A DNA stretch of 64,000 bases from Paenibacillus aceris (GTDB lineage: Bacteria; Bacillota; Bacilli; Paenibacillales; NBRC-103111): positions 62,001 to 126,000 of the forward strand of contig NZ_JAGGKV010000003.1 of assembly GCF_017874035.1 (NCBI RefSeq), given 5' to 3'. Of this stretch, positions 56,015 to 64,000 are shown in pieces. The position numbers and the translations under genes were made by a program. Each line of letters opens with the position of its first letter. The first letter of the stretch is position 1. The notes under the pieces are model-generated. The model made no database searches. It had not been told where the DNA came from and saw nothing but the letters and a program-made list of their open reading frames with translations.

Positions 56015-56053
56015 AAAACCGAGGCTCCCCTCTAGAGAAGTTCCTCGGTTTTA
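56015..56053 (-). terminator. Terminator after the Gly/His-rich protein gene
   Basis: AAAACCGAGG (56015-56024) pairs with CCTCGGTTTT (56043-56052). Both sides carry A- or T-runs. Confidence 0.8.
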
Positions 56054-56063
56054 TCAGTTCGTT

Positions 56064-56456
56064 TTAAATACCTGGGTAACCTGGCCCATATGGATAATAA
56101 GGGTATGGCGGATAGGGATACGGAGGATAAGAATACGGATAGTAGGGATCCGTCACACTCAATAACAAAGGGGCTGCGACCCACGGAAACACATTGTTAA
56201 AGCCATCAAACCCGAAATGGTTGAAGCCATGCCCAAAACCAGGGCCGAAGTGCCCTGGACCAACGTGACCAAAGCCAGGTCCGATATGACCAGGGCCAAC
56301 GTGACCAAAACCAGGGCCGATATGTCCAACATGCCCGAAGCCGCCCGGTCCACCATGTCCAATGCCTCCGCCGTGCCCGATGCCACCACCATGTATACCG
56401 CCACCTACGGGCGGACGAAATTCATGATTTTCAGGTTTCGTCACTTCAGGGATCAC
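56064..56456 (-). CDS. Gly/His/Pro/Tyr-rich repeat protein, possible spore or surface protein
   Basis: This 130-aa low-complexity protein reads: acidic start, GGGIHGGGIGHGGGIGHG, several GFGHVGPGH units (about residues 35-75), a short hydrophobic turn (FPWVAAPLLLSV), then a Pro/Tyr tail (YPPYPYPPYPYYPYG). Such compositions are typical of spore coat and other structural proteins of Bacillota, and the His-rich part could bind metal. The start is GTG at 56456 with only a weak ribosome site, so expression or start is less sure. There is no signal peptide. A terminator follows the stop. Confidence 0.65.
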   Translation of the reverse strand: MIPEVTKPENHEFRPPVGGGIHGGGIGHGGGIGHGGPGGFGHVGHIGPGFGHVGPGHIGPGFGHVGPGHFGPGFGHGFNHFGFDGFNNVFPWVAAPLLLSVTDPYYPYSYPPYPYPPYPYYPYGPGYPGI

Positions 56457-56543
56457 TCACATTCTTGTATAGTAGTTAATAGCCTAATACACTTTATGTG
56501 TGTGAATGCCTAGTTGGTGATTCAGTCGCAGAAAATGGGCGAA

Positions 56544-56582
56544 ATAAAAACCGGGAGCCGTCCGTTAAGGATGCTCCCGGTT
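56544..56582 (-). terminator. Terminator after the stalk-protein gene
   Basis: AACCGGGAGC and GCTCCCGGTT form a 10-bp stem around a 14-base loop, with a T-rich side on minus (TTTTTATTTCG). Confidence 0.8.
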
Positions 56583-56588
56583 ACATCA

Positions 56589-57590
56589 TTATTTGCCTAA
56601 AATATCATTTTTTGCATCTTCTTTGATTTGTTCGTACTCTGCCCTATATGTATCAACAATACTTGTATCATACCCATTATTCGATAGCTTCGTGTTCAAA
56701 TCGCTCATGAGTTGATTAAAAGTTGAATCAGCCTCATCGATTTTCGTCGATGCATCTGCAATTAAGCTTGTATCATGTGTACTTTTATATTGATTATACA
56801 GCGATGTGAGTTCTTCCTTGCTTTTGGTTTGAAGATCTCTCAGTTGTGCCTCGGTCTCGGATTTAATCGAATCCAAAGATGGCTTCGTGGAACCTCCGCC
56901 TCCGCCGCCACCAACAGCACCTCCACCGCCGACTGTACTGCCTCCAGCTGCTGGTGCTGTCGGTTCAGTTTTAGGAGTCTCTGGTACTATTACCTCGGGA
57001 TCTTTCTTAACCGGAGTAGTCACAGCTGAAACTGTGTAGGTTTTTGGATCCCAGTTAATCGTTTTGCCAACAGACTCTGAGAAGAAGCGAATAGGCACAT
57101 AAAGGCTGCCATCAACAATATAACCAGGCAAATCGTCTGACGGGCTTTTCGCAACGCCATCGAATACATAAGCAATCTTCTCTTTGTAAACATTCAACTT
57201 GCTGGAAGTCAACTTCGCTTTATCTAGCTTCTCATTGCTTTTCGAATATACCTGTGCGTTGAGCTTGTACTCTTTGATATTAATTTTGTCTGTTTCTTTA
57301 GGTTCGGAAATCGTAACCGTGTATGTATCAGCATCCCATTTCACCGCTTTATCAAGGGAATAAGAAATGAACCTGATCGGGACATAAGTACTACCTTCAT
57401 AGATAAAACCCATTTGCCCTTCCGGTGGTGCATACTCTTTACCGTCAAATGTGAAATGCATAGGCACCTGATAGACATCCAAATCTATAGGAGCTTGCGC
57501 CGCGGATGCCCCAGTACTCATTCCCATAAACAATGCTAAAGATAATCCTGCTGCTGCTTTGATTCGATTTGTCACTTTCACTTGAAGCAC
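56589..57590 (-). CDS. Exported protein with two copper-amine-oxidase-N-like (stalk) domains
   Basis: This 333-aa protein has a signal peptide (LSLALFMGMSTGASAAQA) and two copies of the Cu_amine_oxidN1 stalk fold: first about 40-100 (FIYEGSTYVPIRFISYSLDKAVKWD), second about 140-195 (YIVDGSLYVPIRFFSESVGKTINWD). A Pro- and Gly-rich linker (VGGGGAVGGGGGGG) follows, then a helical C-terminus of about 95 residues. There is no catalytic amine oxidase domain. This domain is very common in Paenibacillus wall-associated proteins, where its role is poorly known. It begins 14 bp after the gene at 57604 and probably shares its transcript. Confidence 0.85.
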   Translation of the reverse strand: MLQVKVTNRIKAAAGLSLALFMGMSTGASAAQAPIDLDVYQVPMHFTFDGKEYAPPEGQMGFIYEGSTYVPIRFISYSLDKAVKWDADTYTVTISEPKETDKINIKEYKLNAQVYSKSNEKLDKAKLTSSKLNVYKEKIAYVFDGVAKSPSDDLPGYIVDGSLYVPIRFFSESVGKTINWDPKTYTVSAVTTPVKKDPEVIVPETPKTEPTAPAAGGSTVGGGGAVGGGGGGGSTKPSLDSIKSETEAQLRDLQTKSKEELTSLYNQYKSTHDTSLIADASTKIDEADSTFNQLMSDLNTKLSNNGYDTSIVDTYRAEYEQIKEDAKNDILGK

Positions 57591-57603
57591 ACCTCGTATA
57601 TGA

Positions 57604-58173
57604 TTATTTGGTTGTAACCACTTTCTGAACTGCTGCTATTTCAGCATCTGTAAACTTGGAATAGGCAATCTTCTTCAGCTCTGCCTTTTCCTCAGACGTT
57701 AAACCGCCGCTGGCCATCTGTCGAAGCTTGTTCAGCTCAGCTGCCGAAAATCTGCTCATTGCAAACTTCACAGCCTCTTGTTTACTACTAAAAGATAACG
57801 CAGATTGCTTGTTGCTTTTCTTCTCTGTTGAAGCGTTATGAGTTGTTTCATCGCTAGCTGAAGCCTGTTCCTTCGAAGGCTCTTCTCCTTTGAGATCAGA
57901 TCTCGAATCTGAACTTGGAGATTGAGAGCTTAGCTTATCCGCCGTATTTGGGCTCGCAGCAGCTGACTTGTCTTGGAGAGAAGTTTCCTCCGGTGTCTGC
58001 GGCAATGTCGGCAATTCTATTTGCTCAAACAACTGCTGATTAGTATCAGCCTCAGCTAATAGTTGAGTTGACAGTTTGTCTGCGATTACATTTATCGAAT
58101 AGGTATAACCGGCATATCCGCCAATACCTAAAACTCCCACACCGATCAAAAGCACTAACCATCTTTTTCTCAT
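57604..58173 (-). CDS. Membrane-anchored protein of unknown function (189 aa)
   Basis: It has one N-terminal membrane segment (WLVLLIGVGVLGIGGYAGYTY), then a Ser/Glu/Lys-rich disordered stretch (about 55-130) and a folded-looking C-terminal 60 residues (FSAAELNKLRQMASGGLTSEEKAELKKIAYSKFTDAEIAAVQ). The C-terminus matches the last domain of the preceding gene (FAKMASNGLSVEEKKDAKEII), so the two are paralogues with shared architecture. Genes overlap by four bases (58170-58173), showing coupling. I do not recognise the family. Confidence 0.8.
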   Translation of the reverse strand: MRKRWLVLLIGVGVLGIGGYAGYTYSINVIADKLSTQLLAEADTNQQLFEQIELPTLPQTPEETSLQDKSAAASPNTADKLSSQSPSSDSRSDLKGEEPSKEQASASDETTHNASTEKKSNKQSALSFSSKQEAVKFAMSRFSAAELNKLRQMASGGLTSEEKAELKKIAYSKFTDAEIAAVQKVVTTK

Positions 58174-58877
58174 TTGTGAGACTCCTTCTTCGAATCTTGG
58201 TAGCTCTTCCCTTGGCTTAGACCATATTTTGCTGCAATCTGAATCAATTGGTCATACTCGTCTTCAGATAGTTTTTTTAGAATGATCTCCTTAGCATCCT
58301 TCTTCTCCTCAACCGATAAGCCATTGCTAGCCATCTTCGCAAACAGTTGAAGATCTGATGCACTCAATTTCTTCAATAGGACTGAAGTAACCGTTACCTT
58401 CTCCTTAAGAGAAATGGAATCTTCTACCGCTTTCGCTTTATCCGTTGTTATTTGGGCTTGGTAGTCTAACCCGTCATTAGCTGCCTCTGGCGCTGGCTTT
58501 TGTAAGTTTACGATATTTGCTTTCGGAGATTCTGGAACCTCATTATGGGCCTGTTTGGGGGAATCCGCAGTTTCGTTAACCTGTTCAACCTTATCAATTT
58601 CTTTCTTTTCACTTGATTCCTGAAACTTTGTTGGAGCCTCTGAAGCATCACTAGTTACTTCTTTTGTACTAGTACTTTCAATCGGTCCTTTAGGATTATT
58701 CACTTCTTCAGCAAGGTCACTTATAGAAGCAGGCACCTGAGGAACCATCGACTTCAGTACATAAGACACAGCCATATTCGCTCCAAAATACCCAATTACA
58801 AGCAACACAACCACGCTGCTTACTACCCATAACATTCGTTTCTTCCATTTTTTCTTTTTCAACCTATCACCAACCAT
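58170..58877 (-). CDS. Membrane-anchored protein of unknown function (235 aa)
   Basis: The very basic N-terminus (RLKKKKWKKR) is followed by one membrane segment (MLWVVSSVVVLLVIGYFGANMAV), a long Glu/Ser/Pro-rich extracytoplasmic linker (about 55-150) and a C-terminal helical domain (LKKLSASDLQLFAKMASNGLSVEEKKDAKEIILKKLSEDEY). It is a paralogue of the next gene. With the stalk protein they form a three-gene unit facing the outside of the membrane. A physical complex is inference. Confidence 0.8.
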   Translation of the reverse strand: MVGDRLKKKKWKKRMLWVVSSVVVLLVIGYFGANMAVSYVLKSMVPQVPASISDLAEEVNNPKGPIESTSTKEVTSDASEAPTKFQESSEKKEIDKVEQVNETADSPKQAHNEVPESPKANIVNLQKPAPEAANDGLDYQAQITTDKAKAVEDSISLKEKVTVTSVLLKKLSASDLQLFAKMASNGLSVEEKKDAKEIILKKLSEDEYDQLIQIAAKYGLSQGKSYQDSKKESHK

Positions 58878-59040
58878 ATTAAATAGGGAATAAGTACTAT
58901 TATAAGCTTTAATAGTAAATAAGTCACATATTGGATGTGAATTTACAATGAAAATTTTTTCACTGACTAATTTCGACTTACTTTTTAATAGGAAACTGAT
59001 AAAGTGTACCTTGGAAATTCAGATGGAGGGTGCAAAAGCT

Positions 59041-59184
59041 ATGCCAAATTACTATTTTAGGGAATTTTGGACACCATTAAGCTTAACGGGAATTAAACTC
59101 TTTAAGGACGACGAAGGAGTGCTTTGGATCAAATACTGGGGATATAAGCGAAGAAGACTTAGAAAAACTTCCGAATTAAAGTAA
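59041..59184 (+). CDS. Small aromatic/basic protein, 47 aa
   Basis: It starts MPNYYFREFWTPLSL and ends YWGYKRRRLRKTSELK. A longer frame reaches 58948, but the ATG at 59041 has GGAGGG 12 bases upstream and is preferred. A strong terminator begins at the stop codon. There is no signal peptide or membrane segment and no known family. Length and composition resemble small spore-associated proteins, but that is only a guess. Confidence 0.55.
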   Translation: MPNYYFREFWTPLSLTGIKLFKDDEGVLWIKYWGYKRRRLRKTSELK

Positions 59185-59219
59185 AAAGCTGGTGTCTGCA
59201 CACAGACACCAGCTTTTAT
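59183..59219. terminator. Bidirectional terminator between two small genes
   Basis: AAAAAGCTGGTGTCTG and CAGACACCAGCTTTT form a 13-bp or longer perfect stem around CACA. It serves the converging genes at 59041 and 59231. Confidence 0.92.
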
Positions 59220-59230
59220 TACTTCTATAG

Positions 59231-59368
59231 CTAAGAGAAATTCAGTCTTCGTTCATGATACTGTGCCTTACGCAGCAATTGCAGCTTTATTTCCTTATCA
59301 ATACAACTCTCATACAGCTCTAAATTATACTTGAACCAGAAACGATGCCAAATCGTCGTAAGTATCAT
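59231..59368 (-). CDS. Small Trp/His-rich basic protein, 45 aa (WHRFW family)
   Basis: It starts MILTTIWHRFWFKYNLEL and ends QYHERRLNFS. The longer open frame (to 59479) has no ribosome site; the ATG at 59368 follows GAGGGGGG. It shares WHRFW, the following Tyr/Leu/Glu/Cys/Asp-x-x-Ile pattern and the YHExRL ending with the 48-aa protein at 55672, 3.5 kb away. It is cytoplasmic by sequence. Function is unknown. Confidence 0.72.
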   Translation of the reverse strand: MILTTIWHRFWFKYNLELYESCIDKEIKLQLLRKAQYHERRLNFS

Positions 59369-59622
59369 CCTATGAATTCCCCCCTCAAGTTTTGACGTTA
59401 CCTTTATATTATAAAATATATATAAAGTTTCGACAAATTTTGAGGGTCTAAAGGCGGGGTTTGTAGGCCTATTTTCCAAAAAATCGGTAAATCAAGGAAA
59501 GATAGAGACTTTGCGTATTAAAGTGCTTTGTCGCAATTATCCGGCAATAGTTATACATGTTTTTTATTAGAAGTGCCATATCTCAACACATGTTATTGAT
59601 AATATTCTATAACGACCTAATC

Positions 59623-60528
59623 TTATAAGTTCGAACCAACTACTGTTACTCTATCACTATTTTCTTTTTCAATCGTCTTTATTAAATACTTCAAGAACTC
59701 ATCTCTTAAGTCATCTCTTTTAAGAGCAAATTCCACTGTCGCTTGCAAAAATCCTTGCTTGTCACCTACATCATATCTTCTTCCTTCAAAAATATAGGCA
59801 TACATAGCTTCTCTTTGTGCTAGTACCTTAAGCGCATCAGTTAGCTGAATCTCTCCTCCTTTACCTGGGTTAGTGTGCTCTAAGATTTCAAAAATAGCTG
59901 GAGTGATTATATACCTTCCTAAAATCGCTATATTAGAGGGTGCATCTTCAGCCGTTGGCTTTTCAACTAACCCTTTGACTTTATAGACACTCTCCTCGAT
60001 ATGCTTTCCATCAACAATTCCATATTTGCTAACATCAGCTTCCGCGATCTCTTGCACGCCTAGTATTGTAGTTTTATATTGCTCATACATTTCCATCATC
60101 TGTTTAAGGCAAGGCTTGCTATTCACAACAATGTCATCACCTAGCATAACAGCAAAAGGTTCATTTCCTATAAAACTTTTCGCACAGTATATTGCATGGC
60201 CTAATCCTTTAGGCTCTTTTTGCCTTATATAGTGAATGTTCACCATATCAGATATACTTCTTACTTCTTTTAATAAATCATATTTCCCTTTTGCTTCTAA
60301 CTCATATTCAAGTTCAACGGATTTGTCGAAATGATCCTCAATGCTTTTTTTATTTCTTCCAGTAATAATCAAGATCTCTTCAATCCCTGACTCAACTGCT
60401 TCTTCAATAATATATTGAAGCGTAGGCTTATCTACGATAGGCAGCATTTCCTTTGGTTGCGCCTTCGTCGCAGGTAAGAATCTTGTTCCAAGTCCTGCGG
60501 CAGGTATAATTGCTTTACGTACTTTCAC
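59623..60528 (-). CDS. galU: UTP-glucose-1-phosphate uridylyltransferase
   Basis: It makes UDP-glucose from UTP and glucose-1-phosphate in the cytoplasm. Signatures: KAIIPAAGLGTRFLPATKAQPKEMLPIVDKP (nucleotide loop), EEILIITGRNKKSIEDHFD, GLGHAIYCAK, VMLGDDIV, and VEKP in the sugar site. 301 aa is typical. The product feeds the UDP-glucose dehydrogenase two genes upstream. It is called gtaB in Bacillus. Confidence 0.96.
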   Translation of the reverse strand: MKVRKAIIPAAGLGTRFLPATKAQPKEMLPIVDKPTLQYIIEEAVESGIEEILIITGRNKKSIEDHFDKSVELEYELEAKGKYDLLKEVRSISDMVNIHYIRQKEPKGLGHAIYCAKSFIGNEPFAVMLGDDIVVNSKPCLKQMMEMYEQYKTTILGVQEIAEADVSKYGIVDGKHIEESVYKVKGLVEKPTAEDAPSNIAILGRYIITPAIFEILEHTNPGKGGEIQLTDALKVLAQREAMYAYIFEGRRYDVGDKQGFLQATVEFALKRDDLRDEFLKYLIKTIEKENSDRVTVVGSNL

Positions 60529-60572
60529 TAGATATTCCCCCTCTGATCTTAATCTAAATAAACAAAAAAATT

Positions 60573-61646
60573 TTATTTCACACCATAATACTCAACATAC
60601 CAATTCGCAAACTTTTGCAATCCTACCTCTATTGAAGTGTCAGGCTTAAATCCAATAGCTTCCTGCAAAAGGTCTGTAGATGCGTACGTTGCAGGCACAT
60701 CTCCAGGCTTGATGGGTTCAAATATCTTCTCAAATAATATTTCTTTGCCTAATACATTACTTAAAACCTTCTCTAAGGTTTCTATAAATACCATCAACTT
60801 TTCAGGACTGTTGTTTCCAATGTTATATACTTTATGAGAAACTGGATCAGTAGGCGGTTTGACTAGAAGTCGCTCAATTCCTATAACGATGTCATCTATG
60901 AATGTGAAGTCACGATAGAGGTCATTTTCAAAATCACCATTATTAAATATCTTAATTGGCTTACCAGCAAACAAATTATCAGTAAAGCCGAAGTACGCCA
61001 TATCTGGTCGGCCCATCGGACCATAAACGGTAAAGAATCGAAGGCCTGTAGCTGGAATTTTGTATAAGTGACTGTATGTATGTGCCATCAATTCATTTGA
61101 CTTTTTAGTAGATGCGTAAAGTGATACTGGGTTATCCACGAAATCAGACTCTTCAAAAGGTACTTTTTTATTAGATCCATAAACAGAACTGGAAGATGCA
61201 TATACGAGGTGGTCAACTGGATAATATCTGCAAGCTTCGAGGATGTTGTAAAATCCAATGATATTACTTTGAATATATGCATCAGGATTCTCTATTGAAT
61301 ACCTTACTCCAGCTTGGGCTGCTAAATTTACTACAACATTCGGCCTATATTGTTCAAAAATAGTTTCGAGCATGGATTTGTCTGAAATATCACTTTTGAT
61401 AAAGGTGAATTTTCCATATGGTTTCAATTGCTCCAAACGAGCATATTTAAGATTTACATCATAGTAATCGTTCATATTATCAATACCAATCACTCGACAG
61501 CCTTGTTCTAGTAGTTTCTTAGATAAGAAATATCCAATGAAACCAGCTGCACCAGTAATAAGGTATATTTTACTAAGATCTAGAGGTTTGTAATTCAAGG
61601 TTCTTCGACTCCTTAATGTCTTCTCTCCTTGCAGATTCTCTTCCAA
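60573..61646 (-). CDS. NAD-dependent sugar epimerase, UDP-glucuronate 4-epimerase type
   Basis: This extended SDR enzyme has the NAD motif ITGAAGFIGYFLSKKL, LAAQAGVRYSIENP, the active-site YASSSSVYG and the YASTKKSNE Tyr-x-x-x-Lys pair. The sequence DNMNDYYDVNLKYARLEQL and the downstream RFFTVYGPMGRPDMA are typical of epimerases acting on UDP-glucuronate. About 25 extra N-terminal residues overlap the end of the UDP-glucose dehydrogenase gene by 74 bp, so the true start may be later, near residue 20-25. It converts the dehydrogenase product toward UDP-galacturonate. Confidence 0.92.
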   Translation of the reverse strand: MEENLQGEKTLRSRRTLNYKPLDLSKIYLITGAAGFIGYFLSKKLLEQGCRVIGIDNMNDYYDVNLKYARLEQLKPYGKFTFIKSDISDKSMLETIFEQYRPNVVVNLAAQAGVRYSIENPDAYIQSNIIGFYNILEACRYYPVDHLVYASSSSVYGSNKKVPFEESDFVDNPVSLYASTKKSNELMAHTYSHLYKIPATGLRFFTVYGPMGRPDMAYFGFTDNLFAGKPIKIFNNGDFENDLYRDFTFIDDIVIGIERLLVKPPTDPVSHKVYNIGNNSPEKLMVFIETLEKVLSNVLGKEILFEKIFEPIKPGDVPATYASTDLLQEAIGFKPDTSIEVGLQKFANWYVEYYGVK

Positions 61647-62949
61647 TTGAGTGATATTCCACTCCTGCTTTTCTCATCTCTTCAACGCGATAAATATTTC
61701 TTCCATCATATACTAAAGGAGTCCGCATAAAATTCTTATAAGTTTCAGGTGAAACTGCTTTTACCTCTCCCCATTCAGTAAAGATAAAGCAGACATTAGC
61801 ACCTCTTAATGCATCCTCTATATTCGCTACATATGTCATTCTACCTTTGCTGTTCCCACCTTCTGGATACACTTTGGCAAAGTTTGCTGCTCCTATTGGG
61901 TCATATGCGAAGATATCAGCACCTTGCTCTAATAATAAAGGTACATTATCTAAGGAAGCTGCTTCTCTTAAATCATCAGTGCCTGGCTTAAATGTCAGCC
62001 CTAATATCGCTACTTTAAGACCGTTAAAAGTAATGAGTCTTTTGCTAGCTTTTTTATATAACATCGTTTTTTGATCATTGTTTACATCAATGGCAGCTTT
62101 AACGGTTCTTAACTCATAACCGTGTTGTCTTGCAATATACTCAAGTGCTTTTGTATCTTTTGGGAAGCATGATCCACCAAAACCAATTCCCGCATTTAAA
62201 AATTTGCTTCCGATGCGTTCATCAAAACTCATGCCTTTTGCAACATCATGAATATTCGCACCAACCAGTTCACATAGATTCGCAATATCATTCATATAGG
62301 AAATTTTAAGGGCAAGGAAGTCATTAGATGCATACTTTATCATTTCAGCGGATCTTCTATTTACTGAAACAATAGGCAATCCAAACAGTTCATATATCTT
62401 CATCAACTGTTCTTCAGCCCATTTACTTTCTGTTCCGATAATAATCCTTTCTGCATGAAGCGTATCATGTACAGCAGATCCTTGTGCTAAAAACTCTGGG
62501 TTCGATGCTACTTCAACTCTCACATTATGAACTAAAAAGTCATGAATAAATTGCTCGACCTTATCATTAGTTCCAACTGGAACTGTAGATTTTACCACTA
62601 CAAGACAATCCTTTTCTATAGTTTCAGCAATTTGCCTTGCAACAGTTGCTATATATGAAAGATTTGCAGAACCATCTGGCTGTTCTGGAGTACCTACACC
62701 TATAAAGATCGCATCTGCGTCCTTATAGGCAGCTTTGTAATCTGTTGTATAATCTATTCTCCTAACAGCATAATTCTTCTGCATCAGTTCTTCCAAACCG
62801 GCTTCGAAAATTGGAGAAACACCAGACTTCATTAACTTCACTTTATTTTCATCAATATCAACACATGTTACTTGATGACCCACTTCAGCAAAACAAACGC
62901 CTGCTACTAAGCCAACATAGCCAGTTCCCGCTACTGCGATTTTGAACAT
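61573..62949 (-). CDS. UDP-glucose 6-dehydrogenase
   Basis: It oxidises UDP-glucose twice to UDP-glucuronate with NAD. Signatures: KIAVAGTGYVGLVAGVCFAEVGHQVTCVDID, GVGTPEQPDGSANLSYI, STVPVGTNDKVE, the catalytic Cys in GIGFGGSCFPKDTKAL, and GLTFKPGTDDLREAAS. It is 458 aa; the last 25 residues are overlapped by the next gene. With galU and the epimerase it supplies uronic acid donors for a surface polymer. Relatives are named ugd or tuaD. Confidence 0.96.
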   Translation of the reverse strand: MFKIAVAGTGYVGLVAGVCFAEVGHQVTCVDIDENKVKLMKSGVSPIFEAGLEELMQKNYAVRRIDYTTDYKAAYKDADAIFIGVGTPEQPDGSANLSYIATVARQIAETIEKDCLVVVKSTVPVGTNDKVEQFIHDFLVHNVRVEVASNPEFLAQGSAVHDTLHAERIIIGTESKWAEEQLMKIYELFGLPIVSVNRRSAEMIKYASNDFLALKISYMNDIANLCELVGANIHDVAKGMSFDERIGSKFLNAGIGFGGSCFPKDTKALEYIARQHGYELRTVKAAIDVNNDQKTMLYKKASKRLITFNGLKVAILGLTFKPGTDDLREAASLDNVPLLLEQGADIFAYDPIGAANFAKVYPEGGNSKGRMTYVANIEDALRGANVCFIFTEWGEVKAVSPETYKNFMRTPLVYDGRNIYRVEEMRKAGVEYHSIGRESARREDIKESKNLELQTSRS

Positions 62950-63099
62950 ATTGTATACTTCCTTACCCTAGTATTTTTATTAAATTCTTAGATCTCCAGA
63001 TATTATTTCTCTCATTTGAAGAACGATGAAGAATGATATAGTATTTATTATACTTGAAAGGAATTGAAAACAGCATCGCTATAATTTTGTACTTAATAA

Positions 63100-64000
63100 T
63101 TATGACTTTCCAGATGACTTTTTTTTTATCTCATCATTTAAGATTTTTTGAGACATTAGAAATGTATTAAAGTAAACTAAAGAGAGGGCTGATGAATAAA
63201 TGCCTACGGTCCAAAATGAATTCAAAAGTAGTATTTTTGAAATTGCAAAGGCGAAAAGAACCAATACTAGCCTAGCCGTGTCTAAAAAGAAAGCTTCTTT
63301 TTGCCTTTCAAATACTTCATAAACTCTACTTATAGGCATAAAAACCAATCGGGAGAATACTGAAATAGAAATTAATTGTGCGTATACCCCAGCATCACGC
63401 CACATATCACCAAATGCCAGTGAAAATAGAGAAGGACCCAATAATAATACAATACACATTGGGATTATCCCTATTAAAAACAGTTTTTTTAATAGAATTC
63501 TTGACAAAGACTTTAATTTCTGAGGATCCCTTTTCCCTATGTTTGCTGCTTCGCTATAAAAAACATCACTTATTGAATTTCCAATTAATGTAACAGGCAT
63601 ATTTATTACGGTTGTTGCTAAACCATATAATCCTGTAACTTGAGTACCAAAAAAAGCAGTAAGAAAAAACAGTGGAAGTTGGATTCCAGCAGCATTAAGA
63701 AATTGGCTAGGGGTTGAAAATAAAGGGAAATTTTTGTAGCGCTTTACCCCCCATAACATCTCTTTTTTACTAATTTTTTCAAGTGTAGTTCGCTTTAATA
63801 TTGGTTTAGAAAGGCTAACCATTCCCGCGCTTTGACCCGCAATCTTTCCAACTATCAATCCAACTGATCCAAAACCAAATGAACCAAGAAAAATATTAAG
63901 GGTGTTTTGAACTATACTCTGACTTAATTTGGTATTTGATATAGTCTTAAAATCTCGTTCTCTATAAGCCAATTGGATAAAAATATTATATAACCCAATA
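63100..64000 (-). CDS. Polysaccharide flippase (Wzx-like), C-terminal part (cut by window edge)
   Basis: The frame is open to the window edge (reads IGLYNIFIQLAYRERDF before the TTG at 63972), so the gene starts outside. About 300 residues with seven or eight membrane helices are seen (NIFLGSFGFGSVGLIVGKIAG, FFLTAFFGTQVTGLYGLAT, FLIGIIPMCIVLLLGPSLF). The pattern FGTQVTGLYGLATTVINMPVTLIGNSISDVFYSEA fits the MATE/MVF-like exporters that flip undecaprenyl-linked oligosaccharides. It belongs with the UDP-sugar genes downstream. Confidence 0.85.
   Translation of the reverse strand, partial: IGLYNIFIQLAYRERDFKTISNTKLSQSIVQNTLNIFLGSFGFGSVGLIVGKIAGQSAGMVSLSKPILKRTTLEKISKKEMLWGVKRYKNFPLFSTPSQFLNAAGIQLPLFFLTAFFGTQVTGLYGLATTVINMPVTLIGNSISDVFYSEAANIGKRDPQKLKSLSRILLKKLFLIGIIPMCIVLLLGPSLFSLAFGDMWRDAGVYAQLISISVFSRLVFMPISRVYEVFERQKEAFFLDTARLVLVLFAFAISKILLLNSFWTVGIYSSALSLVYFNTFLMSQKILNDEIKKKSSGKS

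Noticed and set aside
1-64000. CRISPR arrays, tRNA or rRNA genes, insertion sequences, phage genes
   Set aside because: I looked for regularly spaced repeats, cloverleaf signatures and transposase or integrase motifs and saw none. The repeats found are two- or three-unit operators, duplicated gene tails and hairpins.

Overview
The window looks like chromosomal DNA of a spore-forming Bacillota, most likely Paenibacillus or a close relative. The reasons are a complete ger germinant-receptor operon, several YesM/YesN-type sensor kinase and AraC response regulator pairs, CUT1 sugar ABC importers that lack their own ATPase, large secreted glycosidases with CBM, Big and dockerin modules, and strong AGGAGG ribosome sites. 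No tRNA, rRNA, CRISPR array, insertion sequence or phage gene was seen.

Region 1 (1-25.6 kb, nearly all on the minus strand) is a host-glycoprotein (mucin-type O-glycan) utilisation locus. It has a kinase/regulator pair at the left edge, two tandem GH101 endo-alpha-N-acetylgalactosaminidases that each end in CBM32, Big, cohesin and dockerin modules, an M60-type zinc peptidase with two CBM32 modules, an ABC importer (binding protein and two permeases) with a trailing AraC regulator, a second kinase/regulator pair, and a shortened ROK sugar kinase. Five promoters share one layout: tandem 21-bp repeats (core TGATATTTTCTACGAATT read on the plus strand), then exactly 23 bp, then a TANNAT-type -10 box. 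Four of the five also have a cre or cre-like (CcpA) sequence at one of two fixed positions. This regulon signature is the main discovery. The region also holds debris of duplication: a chimeric dockerin remnant, a copied kinase tail, and an M20 peptidase fragment.

Region 2 (26-30 kb) has an orphan family-5 binding protein and a membrane-bound AraC regulator. Region 3 (30.3-36.3 kb) is deoxyribonucleoside and purine salvage: deoC, punA and deoB on minus; a Crp/Fnr regulator, deoD and a broken MFS exporter on plus. Region 4 (36.3-42.3 kb) is a germinant receptor operon in the order A-B-C-B-C. Region 5 (42.5-44.9 kb) holds a membrane-anchored phosphodiester glycosidase-like protein and an FtsW/RodA/SpoVE protein.

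Region 6 (45.1-54.6 kb) is a second sugar-uptake operon: LplA-like binding protein, two permeases, kinase, AraC regulator and Gfo/Idh oxidoreductase. It ends in a truncated third copy of the region 1 regulator. Region 7 (54.6-59.4 kb) is gene-poor, with terminators, four very small genes (three not obvious from long ORFs), a Gly/His/Pro-rich protein, a copper-amine-oxidase-N-like stalk protein and two paralogous anchored proteins. Region 8 (59.6-64 kb) makes UDP-sugars for a surface polysaccharide (GalU, UDP-glucuronate epimerase type, UDP-glucose dehydrogenase) and ends in a flippase cut by the window edge.
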